A DNA stretch of 64,000 bases from Poriferisodalis sp965116715 (GTDB lineage Bacteria > Actinomycetota > Acidimicrobiia > Acidimicrobiales > Poriferisodalaceae). The notes beneath the pieces were generated by a model. It had not been told where the DNA came from. It did no database searches and was given only the letters and a program-made list of their open reading frames with translations. Below, piece by piece: positions 34,732 to 42,977 of this stretch. The first letter of the stretch is position 1, and each line of letters opens with the position of its first letter. The DNA is taken from assembly GCA_965116715.1 (NCBI GenBank), contig OZ220724.1, positions 1,178,001 to 1,242,000 on the forward strand. The letters run 5' to 3'. Made by a program: the position numbers and the translations under genes.

Positions 34732-35556
34732 CTAGCCCTCAGACGGATCAGAGGTCTCCGTCGGCTCCGACGTGGCCGGAAGGTCGCCCTCGACCGGCTC
34801 GCTCTCGCCGTCATCGAGCACCGGTCCCTCTTCAGTCGAGCCGTCCACCAGCGGTTGATCCTCGGGCGGCAGATTGAGGTAGGCACGCAGGAACGCGTCA
34901 TCGGGTCGCGGAACGTCGGCGTTGTCCACGCTCGGGTGGACGAATGCGAACACGAAGATCTGGCCGTCGTCGAGGAAGCGCACATCGCGCAGGTCCTCGG
35001 TGAACGCCAGCGCCTTCTCTGCCTGCAGGGTCTCCCAGCGCATGATCCGCAGCTCTGCACCGGGTTCGGCGATGTCGGGATCGTCGCTGTCGGGATCAGG
35101 GGACGTACAGCCTTCGCCGGACTCGTCGAGGATGGTCCCGTCGGGCAGCTCGATCCGGGAGTCGGTCAACTCGAACTCGATCTCGCGCATGAACGCGCCC
35201 ACGGTGGCGAACTGGCCTGTCACGCCGGTGTGGAACGGATGGATGTGGATGAGCCCGTCGCCATGGGTGTGGATGCCTGATTGATCGTCGACGTCGTTGG
35301 GGTACACGTCGAAGATGAAATCGTCGCAGTCGTAGATCGCGTACAGCGAGTGCCAGTGATCGCCCAGGCGCGGCGGGCCTGCCGGGGCATTCGCGGACCG
35401 CTCGTTGCGAGCCACCAAAATCAGCACGACGCCCAAGAGGACGACGAGCAGCATTGCCGCCGGGAACAGGAAGTCGCGCCGGGGGCGAAAGCTCCTGCCG
35501 CTTCCGCCAGCGCTCGCAGCTTTGGCAACCTTCTTGGCAGCGGCTGATCTCGCCAT
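34732..35556 (-). CDS. Single-span membrane protein with His-rich motif, unknown
   Basis: The 274-residue protein has a basic N-terminus, one transmembrane helix (about 29-49), an extracytoplasmic domain and a low-complexity acidic Ser/Thr/Pro/Glu tail (about 225-274). A striking cluster, GIHTHGDGLIHIHPFHTG (94-111), holds six His in 15 residues and could bind metal. A Cys pair (residue 77 and the one in GEGCTSPD) could form a disulfide. No family is recognised. ATG 35556 is preceded within 16 bases by TAGCTT, giving an almost leaderless mRNA. The open frame upstream overlaps ugd antisense-free sequence and is Arg-rich, so it was discarded. Located between ugd and manC. Confidence 0.7.
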   Translation of the reverse strand: MARSAAAKKVAKAASAGGSGRSFRPRRDFLFPAAMLLVVLLGVVLILVARNERSANAPAGPPRLGDHWHSLYAIYDCDDFIFDVYPNDVDDQSGIHTHGDGLIHIHPFHTGVTGQFATVGAFMREIEFELTDSRIELPDGTILDESGEGCTSPDPDSDDPDIAEPGAELRIMRWETLQAEKALAFTEDLRDVRFLDDGQIFVFAFVHPSVDNADVPRPDDAFLRAYLNLPPEDQPLVDGSTEEGPVLDDGESEPVEGDLPATSEPTETSDPSEG

Positions 35557-35618
35557 ACGGGGCGACAAGCTACCGGCGCGCGGGGCTCTATCTGCGGCCG
35601 AGTTCGATGCGCCAGCGC

Positions 35619-36992
35619 TCAGCGCCGGCCGAGACCCTCGTAGGCGAAGCCTGCGGCGCGCAGCTCGATGGGATCGAGCAGGTTGCGTGCGTCCACGATG
35701 CGGGCCGCGGCCATCAGCGAGGCTGCTCGCTGCCAGTCGAGGGCCGCGAATTCGGGCCACTCGGTCAGCACGACCGCGACGTCGGCGCCGTCCAGGGCTT
35801 CGTACACGGAGCCTCGGATGCCCAGCGCCGCCGGCAGTTGCGAGGCCATGTCCGGACGATCATCGAGGCCGCCCAGGGCCGGGTCGTACGCCACGAGGCG
35901 CGCCCCCGTCGCACCGAGCCGATCGACCACCCTCAGCGCAGGAGAACCGCGCAAGTCATCGGTGCCAGCCTTGAAGGTCAGCCCCATCACGGCCACGGTG
36001 ATGCCGTCAAGGTCGGGGAGACCCACGGCGCCGTCACCGGAATCGGGCTCGGCTCGCTCGCTCGCTCCGTCGGCGACCGTGCGAGCAACCTTGGCCACCA
36101 CCCGATCGAGCTGCTGCTCATTGACTGCGATGACACCCTCGAGCAGGTCGAACACATAGCCGGCGTCGTTGGCGACCGACACCAGGGCACGTGTGTCCTT
36201 CGGCAGGCAGGAACCGCCCCAGCCGGGACCGGGCTGCAGATATGCGGAGCCGATGCGGTGATCGGTGCCGACCCCGGCAAGCACCGTGTCGACGTCGGCG
36301 CCGACGGCCTCGCACACGGCAGCGAGCGCGTTCACGAACGAGACCTTGGCGGCCAGGAAGGCGTTCGCTGCGTACTTGACGGTCTCGGCCGATGTGGGAT
36401 CGCCGATGATCACCGGTGCCTCCACGTCGGCATACAGTGCTGCGACCCGGCGTGCCACCGAGGGGTCGTCGGCCCCGATGACGATCCGGTCAGGAGACAG
36501 GAAGTCGGCTACCGCCGAGCCTTCGCGCAGGAACTCGGGATTCGACGCCAGCGCCACATCGGTGCGTCCGAGCGCCGCCGCAATCTTGGGCGCGGTGCCC
36601 ACTGGCACCGTCGACTTCGTCACGACGACTGAGCCCGGCTGCAGCCGTGATGCCACCGAATCGAGTGCTGCCATCAGGTAGCTCAGCTCGGTTTCGCCGT
36701 CCGCACGCAGCGGCGTCGGCACACAGACAAAGACGAAATCGCAGGTGGCCGCAACAGCTTCGGCCGAGATCACGAACCGTAGGCGGCGCTGGGCGATGCC
36801 CTCGGCGACGAGCCGATCGAGATCGGCTTCGCGAATCGGCACCACGCCGGCCGACAAGGACGCCACCTTGGCCCGGTCGATGTCGGCGCAGATGACGTCA
36901 TGGCCGAGATGGGCGAAGCAGGCAGCCGTGGTGAGGCCGACGTAGCCGGCACCGATGACAAGGATGCGGTGATGGGCCGACGAGTCGCTCAT
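35619..36992 (-). CDS. ugd: UDP-glucose/GDP-mannose dehydrogenase family, likely UDP-glucose 6-dehydrogenase
   Basis: The 457-residue enzyme oxidises the nucleotide sugar to its uronate. It shows the NAD loop VIGAGYVGLTTAACFAHLGH, the substrate region SNPEFLREGSAVADF and the catalytic cysteine in GWGGSCLPKDTRAL, and the C-terminal domain starts near VMGLTFKAGTDDLRGSPAL. The ATG at 36992 overlaps the LCP stop (ATGA). UDP-glucose is the most common substrate in this family; GDP-mannose is the alternative given the mannose pathway here. It likely supplies uronic acid for a wall polymer attached by the adjacent LCP protein. Confidence 0.92.
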   Translation of the reverse strand: MSDSSAHHRILVIGAGYVGLTTAACFAHLGHDVICADIDRAKVASLSAGVVPIREADLDRLVAEGIAQRRLRFVISAEAVAATCDFVFVCVPTPLRADGETELSYLMAALDSVASRLQPGSVVVTKSTVPVGTAPKIAAALGRTDVALASNPEFLREGSAVADFLSPDRIVIGADDPSVARRVAALYADVEAPVIIGDPTSAETVKYAANAFLAAKVSFVNALAAVCEAVGADVDTVLAGVGTDHRIGSAYLQPGPGWGGSCLPKDTRALVSVANDAGYVFDLLEGVIAVNEQQLDRVVAKVARTVADGASERAEPDSGDGAVGLPDLDGITVAVMGLTFKAGTDDLRGSPALRVVDRLGATGARLVAYDPALGGLDDRPDMASQLPAALGIRGSVYEALDGADVAVVLTEWPEFAALDWQRAASLMAAARIVDARNLLDPIELRAAGFAYEGLGRR

Positions 36993-38590
36993 GGCACAAG
37001 CCAACCGGCAGGCGGCACGTCGACCCTCCGATAGCCCGGATCGACGCGAGGTGGCTCGTCGCCGACGTGCAAGATCACCGTGGTTGCGTCGAGCTCAGCA
37101 TGGCCGGCGAAGTCTGGCACAGGCACCAAGTGACTGGCCAGCAGGCCAGCCGCAAGCCGTCCTTGCGGAGCCAGGTAGACGACGACGCCCTCCGGTGGAT
37201 CGCCGATGCCCTCGGGCACAGCCCCCACCGCTTCGGCGTCGAACCCGAGCTCAGCGAGCGCCGCCGCAACCCGGTGTCGCGCGGTGCCAGTGACCTGCAC
37301 CCGCACGCGCGACTCGACGATGTCGTCCCATCCGATGCCCCGGAACACATCCAGGACGCGTTGATTGTGCTCAACGCGCTGCGGATCGAGCCCGAGCGAC
37401 CATCTCACGGGCTCGTGCACGTCCACCACCCGCAGCTCATAGTCCTCAATGTCTGCTCGGAAATCCGTCCCGACGAACCGGTCCGCAAGGCTCAAGCCGT
37501 CGTTCACGATGCTCAGCGTGTCCGAGGTGGCCAGGTGGTCGGCCGCAATGTCCAGGACAGACAGGAGACGAATCGGGTTCGCGAGCAGCGCTGGCGCGAG
37601 CTGCGCCGCGGCGGTGCGCAAGAAGCCGCGCTGGCGACCGGTGCGGGCAAGGTCATTCCACGCTCCATGCGGCCGCCAAGTCCCATCCTGCAGCTGCTCT
37701 TCGAGATGGCGACTACGGACGTATGCAAGCGCCTGCCTGCCGTCGAGGCGGTAGGTGCCGGCAGCCGTGACGAACCCGCTGCGGCTGTCGGTCGGGTCGG
37801 TTGCACCTTCCTTGGGCTGGTCACGCAGCGGCCGGTCGAAGGTCATCTCGACGCCGCCGACAGCGTCCACCAGCCGCAAGAACGCCTGGAAGTCCACCTC
37901 GACGAAGTGCTGCAGGGTGATGTCGAGATTCTCCTCGACGGTGTCGATCAGGCGGGCGGCGCGGCCCGCCGTCGTGCGGTCGCGGTTGTAGGCGCTGTTG
38001 ATCTTGGCGACGATGCCGGTGCCGGCGATATCGCTGGTGCCGGCGATCTCCGCCGCCAGGTCCCGCGGGATGGACATCATCGCCGCGGTGCCGTCGTCCC
38101 GCAGGCGGATCACCATGATCACGTCTGCGAGCCGGTTGAAGTCCGAGTGGCCGTCGCGCAGCGGATCGTCGGCTGCGAGCCCCACGGGGCTGTCGGTGCC
38201 GACGATCAGGTAGTTCTCGCCGGCCGAACCGCCCGGCAGCACCGGCTCGCCCGCTTGCACGTCGGCGGCCGGCGAGTCTGGCCCGTCGCCCGGCTCGTCG
38301 CCGGATCCGGCGCTGCCGCCCGCAGTGCCGGTCTCGTCGCTGCTCGCGCCGCCTCCCCCTGTCGAGCTGTCGGGATTCGCCGCCATGGTGGCCGGCAGAT
38401 CCATCAGCACATCGGCGGCAGTCACCGGCTGCTGAGGAGCGGACGTCAGCACGTCGGCCAACTCGTGGCGCTCAATCCGGCCGAGCTGCAGCAGCACGTA
38501 GGCAGACACGCCGGTTGCTGCCGCACCCATGAGGGTCAGCGCTGCCAGCGAGATCAGAATGAGGCGAGACCGCCAACTGCGGTGACTCAC
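36989..38590 (-). CDS. LytR-CpsA-Psr (LCP) family wall-polymer ligase
   Basis: The 533-residue protein has an N-terminal membrane helix (about 9-34), a Gly/Ser/Asp-rich linker (about 70-125), the LCP domain (about 126-300) and a C-terminal LytR_C-like domain (about 410-505). LCP landmarks are the Asp/Arg clusters FNRLADVIMVIRL and MSIPRDL and the later YVRSRH. LCP enzymes transfer glycopolymers from a polyprenyl carrier to peptidoglycan, or arabinogalactan in mycobacteria. Its GTG start overlaps the flavoprotein stop (GTGA), and its stop overlaps the ugd start, so the three are one translation-coupled unit. Confidence 0.92.
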   Translation of the reverse strand: MSHRSWRSRLILISLAALTLMGAAATGVSAYVLLQLGRIERHELADVLTSAPQQPVTAADVLMDLPATMAANPDSSTGGGGASSDETGTAGGSAGSGDEPGDGPDSPAADVQAGEPVLPGGSAGENYLIVGTDSPVGLAADDPLRDGHSDFNRLADVIMVIRLRDDGTAAMMSIPRDLAAEIAGTSDIAGTGIVAKINSAYNRDRTTAGRAARLIDTVEENLDITLQHFVEVDFQAFLRLVDAVGGVEMTFDRPLRDQPKEGATDPTDSRSGFVTAAGTYRLDGRQALAYVRSRHLEEQLQDGTWRPHGAWNDLARTGRQRGFLRTAAAQLAPALLANPIRLLSVLDIAADHLATSDTLSIVNDGLSLADRFVGTDFRADIEDYELRVVDVHEPVRWSLGLDPQRVEHNQRVLDVFRGIGWDDIVESRVRVQVTGTARHRVAAALAELGFDAEAVGAVPEGIGDPPEGVVVYLAPQGRLAAGLLASHLVPVPDFAGHAELDATTVILHVGDEPPRVDPGYRRVDVPPAGWLVP

Positions 38591-39954
38591 TCAGCTGCCT
38601 CAGAGAGCGCCTCGCTCAGGGACGGATACACGAACAAGCTCTCGGCGATGTCCTGGACACGCAGGTTCGCGCTGACGGCCAGAGCCACCACCGAGATCAG
38701 CTCGGCCGCGTGACGACCCACGATGGAACCGCCCAACACTTGACCGGTCAGCGGATCGGACACGATCTTGACGAAGCCGCGCGGGTTCTCCTCGATCAGT
38801 GCCTTGGCGTTCGCGCCGAACGGCACCTTCGTGACACGGATCTTGCGACCCGTGGCGAACGCCTCCGCCTCGGCAAGCCCGACATCGGCAATTTCGGGTT
38901 CGGTGAAGATGGCCGATGCCGCCTTGTCGTAGTCGAGATGGCGGTGCGGGCGAGTCTCGTGCAGGCCCATCGCGTGCTCGACGATCTTGCGCCCCTGCAT
39001 GGCCGCCACGGACGAGAGCGGCAGCTTTCCTGACAGGTCGCCGGCGGCGTAGATGCTCGGCGCCGACGAACACAGGTTGTGGTCCACCTCCACGTATCCC
39101 TCGCCGTCCACTCGTACCTCGGTGTTCTCGAGCCCCAAGCCGTCGCTGTTGGGGATGGAACCGATGGCGAGCAGGGCGTGCGTGGCCCGCACCGTGCGCC
39201 CGTCGCTGCAGATCACATCGACGGTGTCGCCGTCGCGCACAATGCTCGTAGCACGCGCGCCCTTGAGCATGGCCACGCCCAGATCGCTGAACGTCTGCTC
39301 CAGCACGGCGGCGGCTTCGGGGTCCTTGTGCGGCAGGACCTGCTGCCGGCTCACGATCAGAGTGACCCGGGAGCCCAGCGAGGTGAACATGTGCACGAAC
39401 TCCACGCCGGTCACCCCTGAACCCACCACGACAAGGTGTTCGGGCAGCTCCGCGGGCGGGTACGCGTCACGGGTGGTCAGGACTCGCTCGCCGTCGATGG
39501 GCGCCCACTCGGGGATGCGGGGGCGGCTGCCGGTGGACAGCACGACGACATCGGCCGACAGCTCCACCGCCCCGTCGGCGGTGTCGGCGCAGACTTCGTT
39601 GGGCCCGAGCAGGCGGCCCGAGCCCGACAGGATTCGCACCCCCTGGCTGACCAGCATCTGCCGGGCAACCTCAGCGAGGCGGTCTTCGATGTCGCCGATG
39701 CGCTGGCGAAGATGCGGGGTATCGACCGAGGTGGACACATTGGCCAGGCCCAGCTCGTCGAGATGACCGGCGAAGCTGAGCGCCGAGCCGGTGGCAATCA
39801 TGGTCTTGGACGGAACGCAGTCCCGCAAGTGGGCGGAACCGCCCACGATGTCGCGCTCGATCAAGGTCACGTCCGCGCCGTAGCGCGCCGCGTAGGTGGC
39901 GGCCGAGTGGCCCGCCGGGCCGCCGCCGATCACGACGAAGCGCTTCTGGGCCAT
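38587..39954 (-). CDS. LpdA-like FAD-dependent NAD(P)H oxidoreductase (quinone reductase type)
   Basis: The 455-residue flavoprotein has the FAD loop VIGGGPAGHSAATYAARYGA, an NAD loop VVVGSGVTGVEF and the second FAD motif SIYAAGDLSGKLPLSS. The disulfide pair of lipoamide dehydrogenase is absent: GGSAHLRDCVPSKT keeps only one Cys. The C-terminal HxxxxE dyad is also missing (FVYPSLSEAL). These losses match M. tuberculosis LpdA (Rv3303c), an NAD(P)H:quinone reductase, not a true Lpd; a separate Lpd is encoded at the window end. TACGCT lies 8 bases before the ATG, so the transcript may be nearly leaderless. Confidence 0.88.
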   Translation of the reverse strand: MAQKRFVVIGGGPAGHSAATYAARYGADVTLIERDIVGGSAHLRDCVPSKTMIATGSALSFAGHLDELGLANVSTSVDTPHLRQRIGDIEDRLAEVARQMLVSQGVRILSGSGRLLGPNEVCADTADGAVELSADVVVLSTGSRPRIPEWAPIDGERVLTTRDAYPPAELPEHLVVVGSGVTGVEFVHMFTSLGSRVTLIVSRQQVLPHKDPEAAAVLEQTFSDLGVAMLKGARATSIVRDGDTVDVICSDGRTVRATHALLAIGSIPNSDGLGLENTEVRVDGEGYVEVDHNLCSSAPSIYAAGDLSGKLPLSSVAAMQGRKIVEHAMGLHETRPHRHLDYDKAASAIFTEPEIADVGLAEAEAFATGRKIRVTKVPFGANAKALIEENPRGFVKIVSDPLTGQVLGGSIVGRHAAELISVVALAVSANLRVQDIAESLFVYPSLSEALSEAAE

Positions 39955-40017
39955 GGACCCGCAGCGTACCGGTGCCCCCCGGCCGCACTGTCGTCGCGCG
40001 GCCCCGCTGGGGCTGGC

Positions 40018-41181
40018 TCAGCTCAGCGTGGGGCTGCAGAGACCGTCGAGCTCGCCGACGGTGATGCGCTCGCGATTTGCGTAGGTGACCTCATTGGCGG
40101 GATCGGAACGTAGCCGGAACTCGCGGAAGGCCATCTCCAGCGAGTCGAATGCCACGATGCGGCCCGACAGCGAATCGCCGATGCCGAGGATCAGCTTGAT
40201 GGTCTCGAGGGCCTGGATCGAGCCCACGATTCCTGGCAGTACCCCCAGCACGCCGGCCTCGGCACACGACGGGGCAAGCTCCGCGGGCGGGGGCTCGGGC
40301 AGGTAGTCGCGATACGTCGGGCCGTTCTGCGGGTCGAACACGGTGACCTGGCCCTCGAAGCGGAAGATTGAGCCGTGCACTACGGGGATGCCCAGCTTCA
40401 CCGAAGCATCGTTGAGCAGGTACCGGCTCGGGAAGTTGTCCGCGCCGTCCACGATCACATCCCAGCCCGACAAGATCTCCATCACATTGTCCGCACCCAG
40501 CCGCGTGTCGTAGGTGACCACGTTGACGTCGGGGTTCAGCGCCGTCAGGGTCTTCTTGGCCGAGTCCACCTTGCGGTCGCCGACCCGATCCACGTTGTGG
40601 AGAATCTGGCGCTGCAGGTTGGACTCGTCGACCACATCCATGTCGATCACGCCGAGTGTGCCGACACCGGCGGCTGCCAGATAGAGCGCAGCGGGCGAGC
40701 CGAGGCCGCCAGCGCCGAGCATGAGCACCTTGGCGTCCAGCAGCTTGAGCTGGCCGGCCTCGCCCACCTCCGGCAGCAGCAGGTGCCGCTGGTACCTGTT
40801 GCGCTGCTCGGCACCGAGTGAGGCCGGCGTGGACCACGGCCGGCCTTCGTCCTTCCACTGACCGAAGCCGCCGTCCATGGAAACGGCGTTGGGATATCCC
40901 AGCTCGGCGAGCGTCTTCGCAGCGAAGGCCGAGCGGACGCCGCCGGCGCAGTACACGATGATCTCAGCGTCGTGGTCGGGCAGCCGGTTCTCGATCTGGG
41001 CCTCGAGGTGCCCGCGTGGGATGTGGATCGCGTCCGCCAGCGCACCCTGTTCGTACTCGTCGGGCTCGCGCACATCGAGCACCACCGGGGAACGATCAGC
41101 GATCCACTCTGCCGCCGTGGAGGTGTCGATCTCGGCGATCTCGCGCTTAGTTGCTGTCAGCAGCTCGCGGAACGAGGGCAT
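40018..41181 (-). CDS. Rhodanese - ThiF/MoeB adenylyltransferase fusion
   Basis: The 387-residue protein starts with a rhodanese domain (about 15-115; persulfide Cys in IIVYCAGGVRSAFAAKTL). A ThiF/MoeB-type E1 domain (about 125-385) follows: ATP loop LGAGGLGSPAALYLAAAG, DESNLQRQILHNVDRVG and DNFPSRYLLNDA. MoeZ/MOCS3 proteins, which adenylate and sulfurate ubiquitin-like sulfur carriers for molybdopterin, thiamin, Cys or Met synthesis, usually have the rhodanese at the C-terminus; here the order is reversed. The zinc CxxC pairs of MoeB are absent. ATG 41181 has a GGAGG site. No sulfur carrier gene is in the window, so the pathway is unknown. Confidence 0.88.
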   Translation of the reverse strand: MPSFRELLTATKREIAEIDTSTAAEWIADRSPVVLDVREPDEYEQGALADAIHIPRGHLEAQIENRLPDHDAEIIVYCAGGVRSAFAAKTLAELGYPNAVSMDGGFGQWKDEGRPWSTPASLGAEQRNRYQRHLLLPEVGEAGQLKLLDAKVLMLGAGGLGSPAALYLAAAGVGTLGVIDMDVVDESNLQRQILHNVDRVGDRKVDSAKKTLTALNPDVNVVTYDTRLGADNVMEILSGWDVIVDGADNFPSRYLLNDASVKLGIPVVHGSIFRFEGQVTVFDPQNGPTYRDYLPEPPPAELAPSCAEAGVLGVLPGIVGSIQALETIKLILGIGDSLSGRIVAFDSLEMAFREFRLRSDPANEVTYANRERITVGELDGLCSPTLS

Positions 41182-41244
41182 CGGGGCCTCCGGATTTCGT
41201 CGCGTCAGGCCGCGCCCAGCCGTACGGCCAGACTCGGACCCTAA

Positions 41245-41250
41245 ATCCTA
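41245..41250 (-). promoter_or_regulatory. Candidate -10 for the rhodanese-ThiF gene
   Basis: TAGGAT on the minus strand lies in the 96-base gap after cobB, with a weak TGACTG 17 bases upstream. It would give a leader of about 55 bases containing the GGAGG site. Confidence 0.35.
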
Positions 41251-41277
41251 CCTATCCAGTCGGGATTCAGTCACGCG

Positions 41278-42075
41278 TCAGGCAAAGCGGGGGGTGCCGC
41301 CGCAGATCTGCGGGAGGACTTCTGAGATGGACCGGCGCAGGACCATGTCGGCGAGGTGGTCCATCTCGGTGGGCTCGGCATTGACGATCACGATGCGCGC
41401 GCCTGCGGATTTGGCCGTCGGCACCACCGCAGCGATGGGGTACACGGCCAGCGTGGTGCCCACCGCCAGCATCAGATCGCAGTTCTCGGCCGCGACCTGC
41501 GCACGCAGCAGGTCTCGTGCAACGAGCTGCTGGCCGAAGCTGATCGTTGCGCTCTTCAGGATCCCGCCGCATTGCGGACACGGCGGGTCGTCCTCGCCGA
41601 GCCGTACGCGATCGAGCACGACCCCCATCTCGGCGCGGTAGTCGCACTCCAGGCAGGCAACTTCGCGGATGGTGCCGTGCACCTCCACGACCTTGTCGGG
41701 GTCCGATCCGGCGTCGTGGTGCAGCCCGTCCACGTTCTGCGTCAGCAGCGACACCAGCTTGCGCCGGCGCTCGAGCTGTACCAGGGCTCGGTGCCCCTCA
41801 TTGGGCTCGGCACCCCAGGCGCGGTGGTCCATACGCGCCCGCCAGGCCAGCACGCGCACCTCAGGATCGGCCAGGTAGTTCTGCAGAGTCGCCTGTTTCT
41901 CGGCGGCGGGGTTCTTGGTCCACACGCCGTTGGGCCCGCGGAAATCCGGGATTCCCGAGTCAGTGGAGATGCCGGCGCCGGTCAGCACGGTGATGGCATT
42001 CGCCTCGTCGATCCACCCGGCCACCGTCCGCACATCGTCATCGATGCCGGATCCGGAGTCGGTCCCCGAGTTCAT
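41278..42075 (-). CDS. cobB: Sir2-family NAD-dependent protein deacylase
   Basis: The 265-residue sirtuin has GAGISTDSGIPDFRGPNGVW (NAD site), LLTQNVDGLHHDAGS, the catalytic His in VVEVHGTIREVACLEC and zinc cysteines CLEC and CPQC. It removes acetyl or other acyl groups from lysines. In many actinobacteria acetyl-CoA synthetase is a target (family knowledge). It stands alone on its strand, with a sigma-70-like promoter in the AT-rich divergent region upstream. Confidence 0.95.
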   Translation of the reverse strand: MNSGTDSGSGIDDDVRTVAGWIDEANAITVLTGAGISTDSGIPDFRGPNGVWTKNPAAEKQATLQNYLADPEVRVLAWRARMDHRAWGAEPNEGHRALVQLERRRKLVSLLTQNVDGLHHDAGSDPDKVVEVHGTIREVACLECDYRAEMGVVLDRVRLGEDDPPCPQCGGILKSATISFGQQLVARDLLRAQVAAENCDLMLAVGTTLAVYPIAAVVPTAKSAGARIVIVNAEPTEMDHLADMVLRRSISEVLPQICGGTPRFA

Positions 42076-42114
42076 GTTTCACAGTCTGACTGATGGCGCG
42101 GCACCGGATCTGAC

Positions 42115-42175
42115 GTGCGTTATGTATCCTACAACATATCTCATGATGTATCAATATTTTCTGATATACAAGAAC
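42115..42175. promoter_or_regulatory. AT-rich divergent regulatory region with short palindromes
   Basis: This stretch is markedly AT-rich against its surroundings. TATGT-N8-ACATA (42121-42138) straddles the cobB -10, and TGTATCA/TGATATACA (42147-42170) is an imperfect inverted repeat over the cobB -35 side. Such symmetry may mark an operator controlling both cobB and the plus-strand gene. Confidence 0.4.
42126..42154 (-). promoter_or_regulatory. Predicted sigma-70-type promoter of cobB
   Basis: Read on the minus strand, TTGATA (42154-42149), a 17-base spacer and TAGGAT (42131-42126) form the best canonical promoter in the window. The leader to the ATG at 42075 would be about 45 bases. Confidence 0.6.
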
Positions 42176-42223
42176 CGCGCCGCAGTTGCATCTCGATTGC
42201 GGCCGGACACCACCCGACACCGC

Positions 42224-42239
42224 GGAGGAGGCCCAGGTG
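42224..42239 (+). promoter_or_regulatory. Strong Shine-Dalgarno deciding a GTG start
   Basis: GGAGGAGG (42224-42231) lies 5 bases before GTG 42237, which favours this start over the in-frame ATG at 42186. Confidence 0.75.
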
Positions 42240-42962
42240 CCAGCCGAACAGATGCCGACGATTGCCCCGCCCCCCAGACCCACGGGTGCTGACCGCACCG
42301 CAGAGGCCGCGCTGCGACTGGTCGGCGGCACGTCGGTGACCCATGACGAGCCCCGAGCCGCGACGGGTCCGCTGCAGGTCCTGCGGGCGCGGCCGTGGAA
42401 TGACCCCAAGCTGACTCGCCGCGGCCACGATCCGCGCTCGGCCTACGTGGAACGCTTCTGGGTTGCCGTGCTGGGCCCGAGCGCCGTGTGGTTCCTGCGG
42501 CTGCTCGCACGTGAGTTCGACGAGCTGGCGCCCGGCGAAGAGCTGCGGCTGGATCTCGACTCCACCGCCCGCAGGCTCGGGCTCCAGCACCGCGGCGGCC
42601 GCACGAGCACCTTCATGAGAACCATCGACCGCTGCACCATGTTCGGCCTGGCGTACTTCACCGACGACGCAGTGCTGATGGTGCGCACCCACCTGCCGTC
42701 GGTGCCACGCCGGCTGCACGACCGCATGCCCCCACAACTGCGCGACGAAGTGGGGCACTGGTCCCGCACCGACGCGCACGCCGATTTCTCGGTCGGCGAG
42801 ACCCGTCTGCTGGCCTCATGCATGCTGATGCTCGGCCACGGCCTGCACGAATCGGCCGAGCGCCTCGTCACGCTCGGACTCGCGCCCAATGCCGCCAACG
42901 AGGCAACCGCATGGGCATGGGCGCAGCAATGCACCCGTCCCCCAACGCGCCGACGCAGCTAG
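42237..42962 (+). CDS. Conserved-looking cytosolic protein of unknown function
   Basis: The 241-residue protein has no recognised family. The first 55 residues are Pro/Ala-rich and probably disordered. The rest is a compact helical region (AYVERFWVAVLGPSAVWFLR, LDLDSTARRLGLQHRGG) with a winged-helix feel around residues 100-150, where the segment RRLGLQHRGGRTSTFMRTID could be a DNA-binding helix-turn-helix. It may be a regulator; this is speculative. The start is set by the GGAGGAGG site. It is divergent from cobB across an AT-rich promoter region and convergent with pepA, ending 15 bases from it. Confidence 0.65.
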   Translation: MPAEQMPTIAPPPRPTGADRTAEAALRLVGGTSVTHDEPRAATGPLQVLRARPWNDPKLTRRGHDPRSAYVERFWVAVLGPSAVWFLRLLAREFDELAPGEELRLDLDSTARRLGLQHRGGRTSTFMRTIDRCTMFGLAYFTDDAVLMVRTHLPSVPRRLHDRMPPQLRDEVGHWSRTDAHADFSVGETRLLASCMLMLGHGLHESAERLVTLGLAPNAANEATAWAWAQQCTRPPTRRRS

Positions 42963-42977
42963 CCGCCCGGCTGCGTG

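Noticed and set aside
37067..38713. Plus-strand frame of 548 codons
   Set aside because: It is antisense to the LCP gene and ugd junction; no domain is seen.
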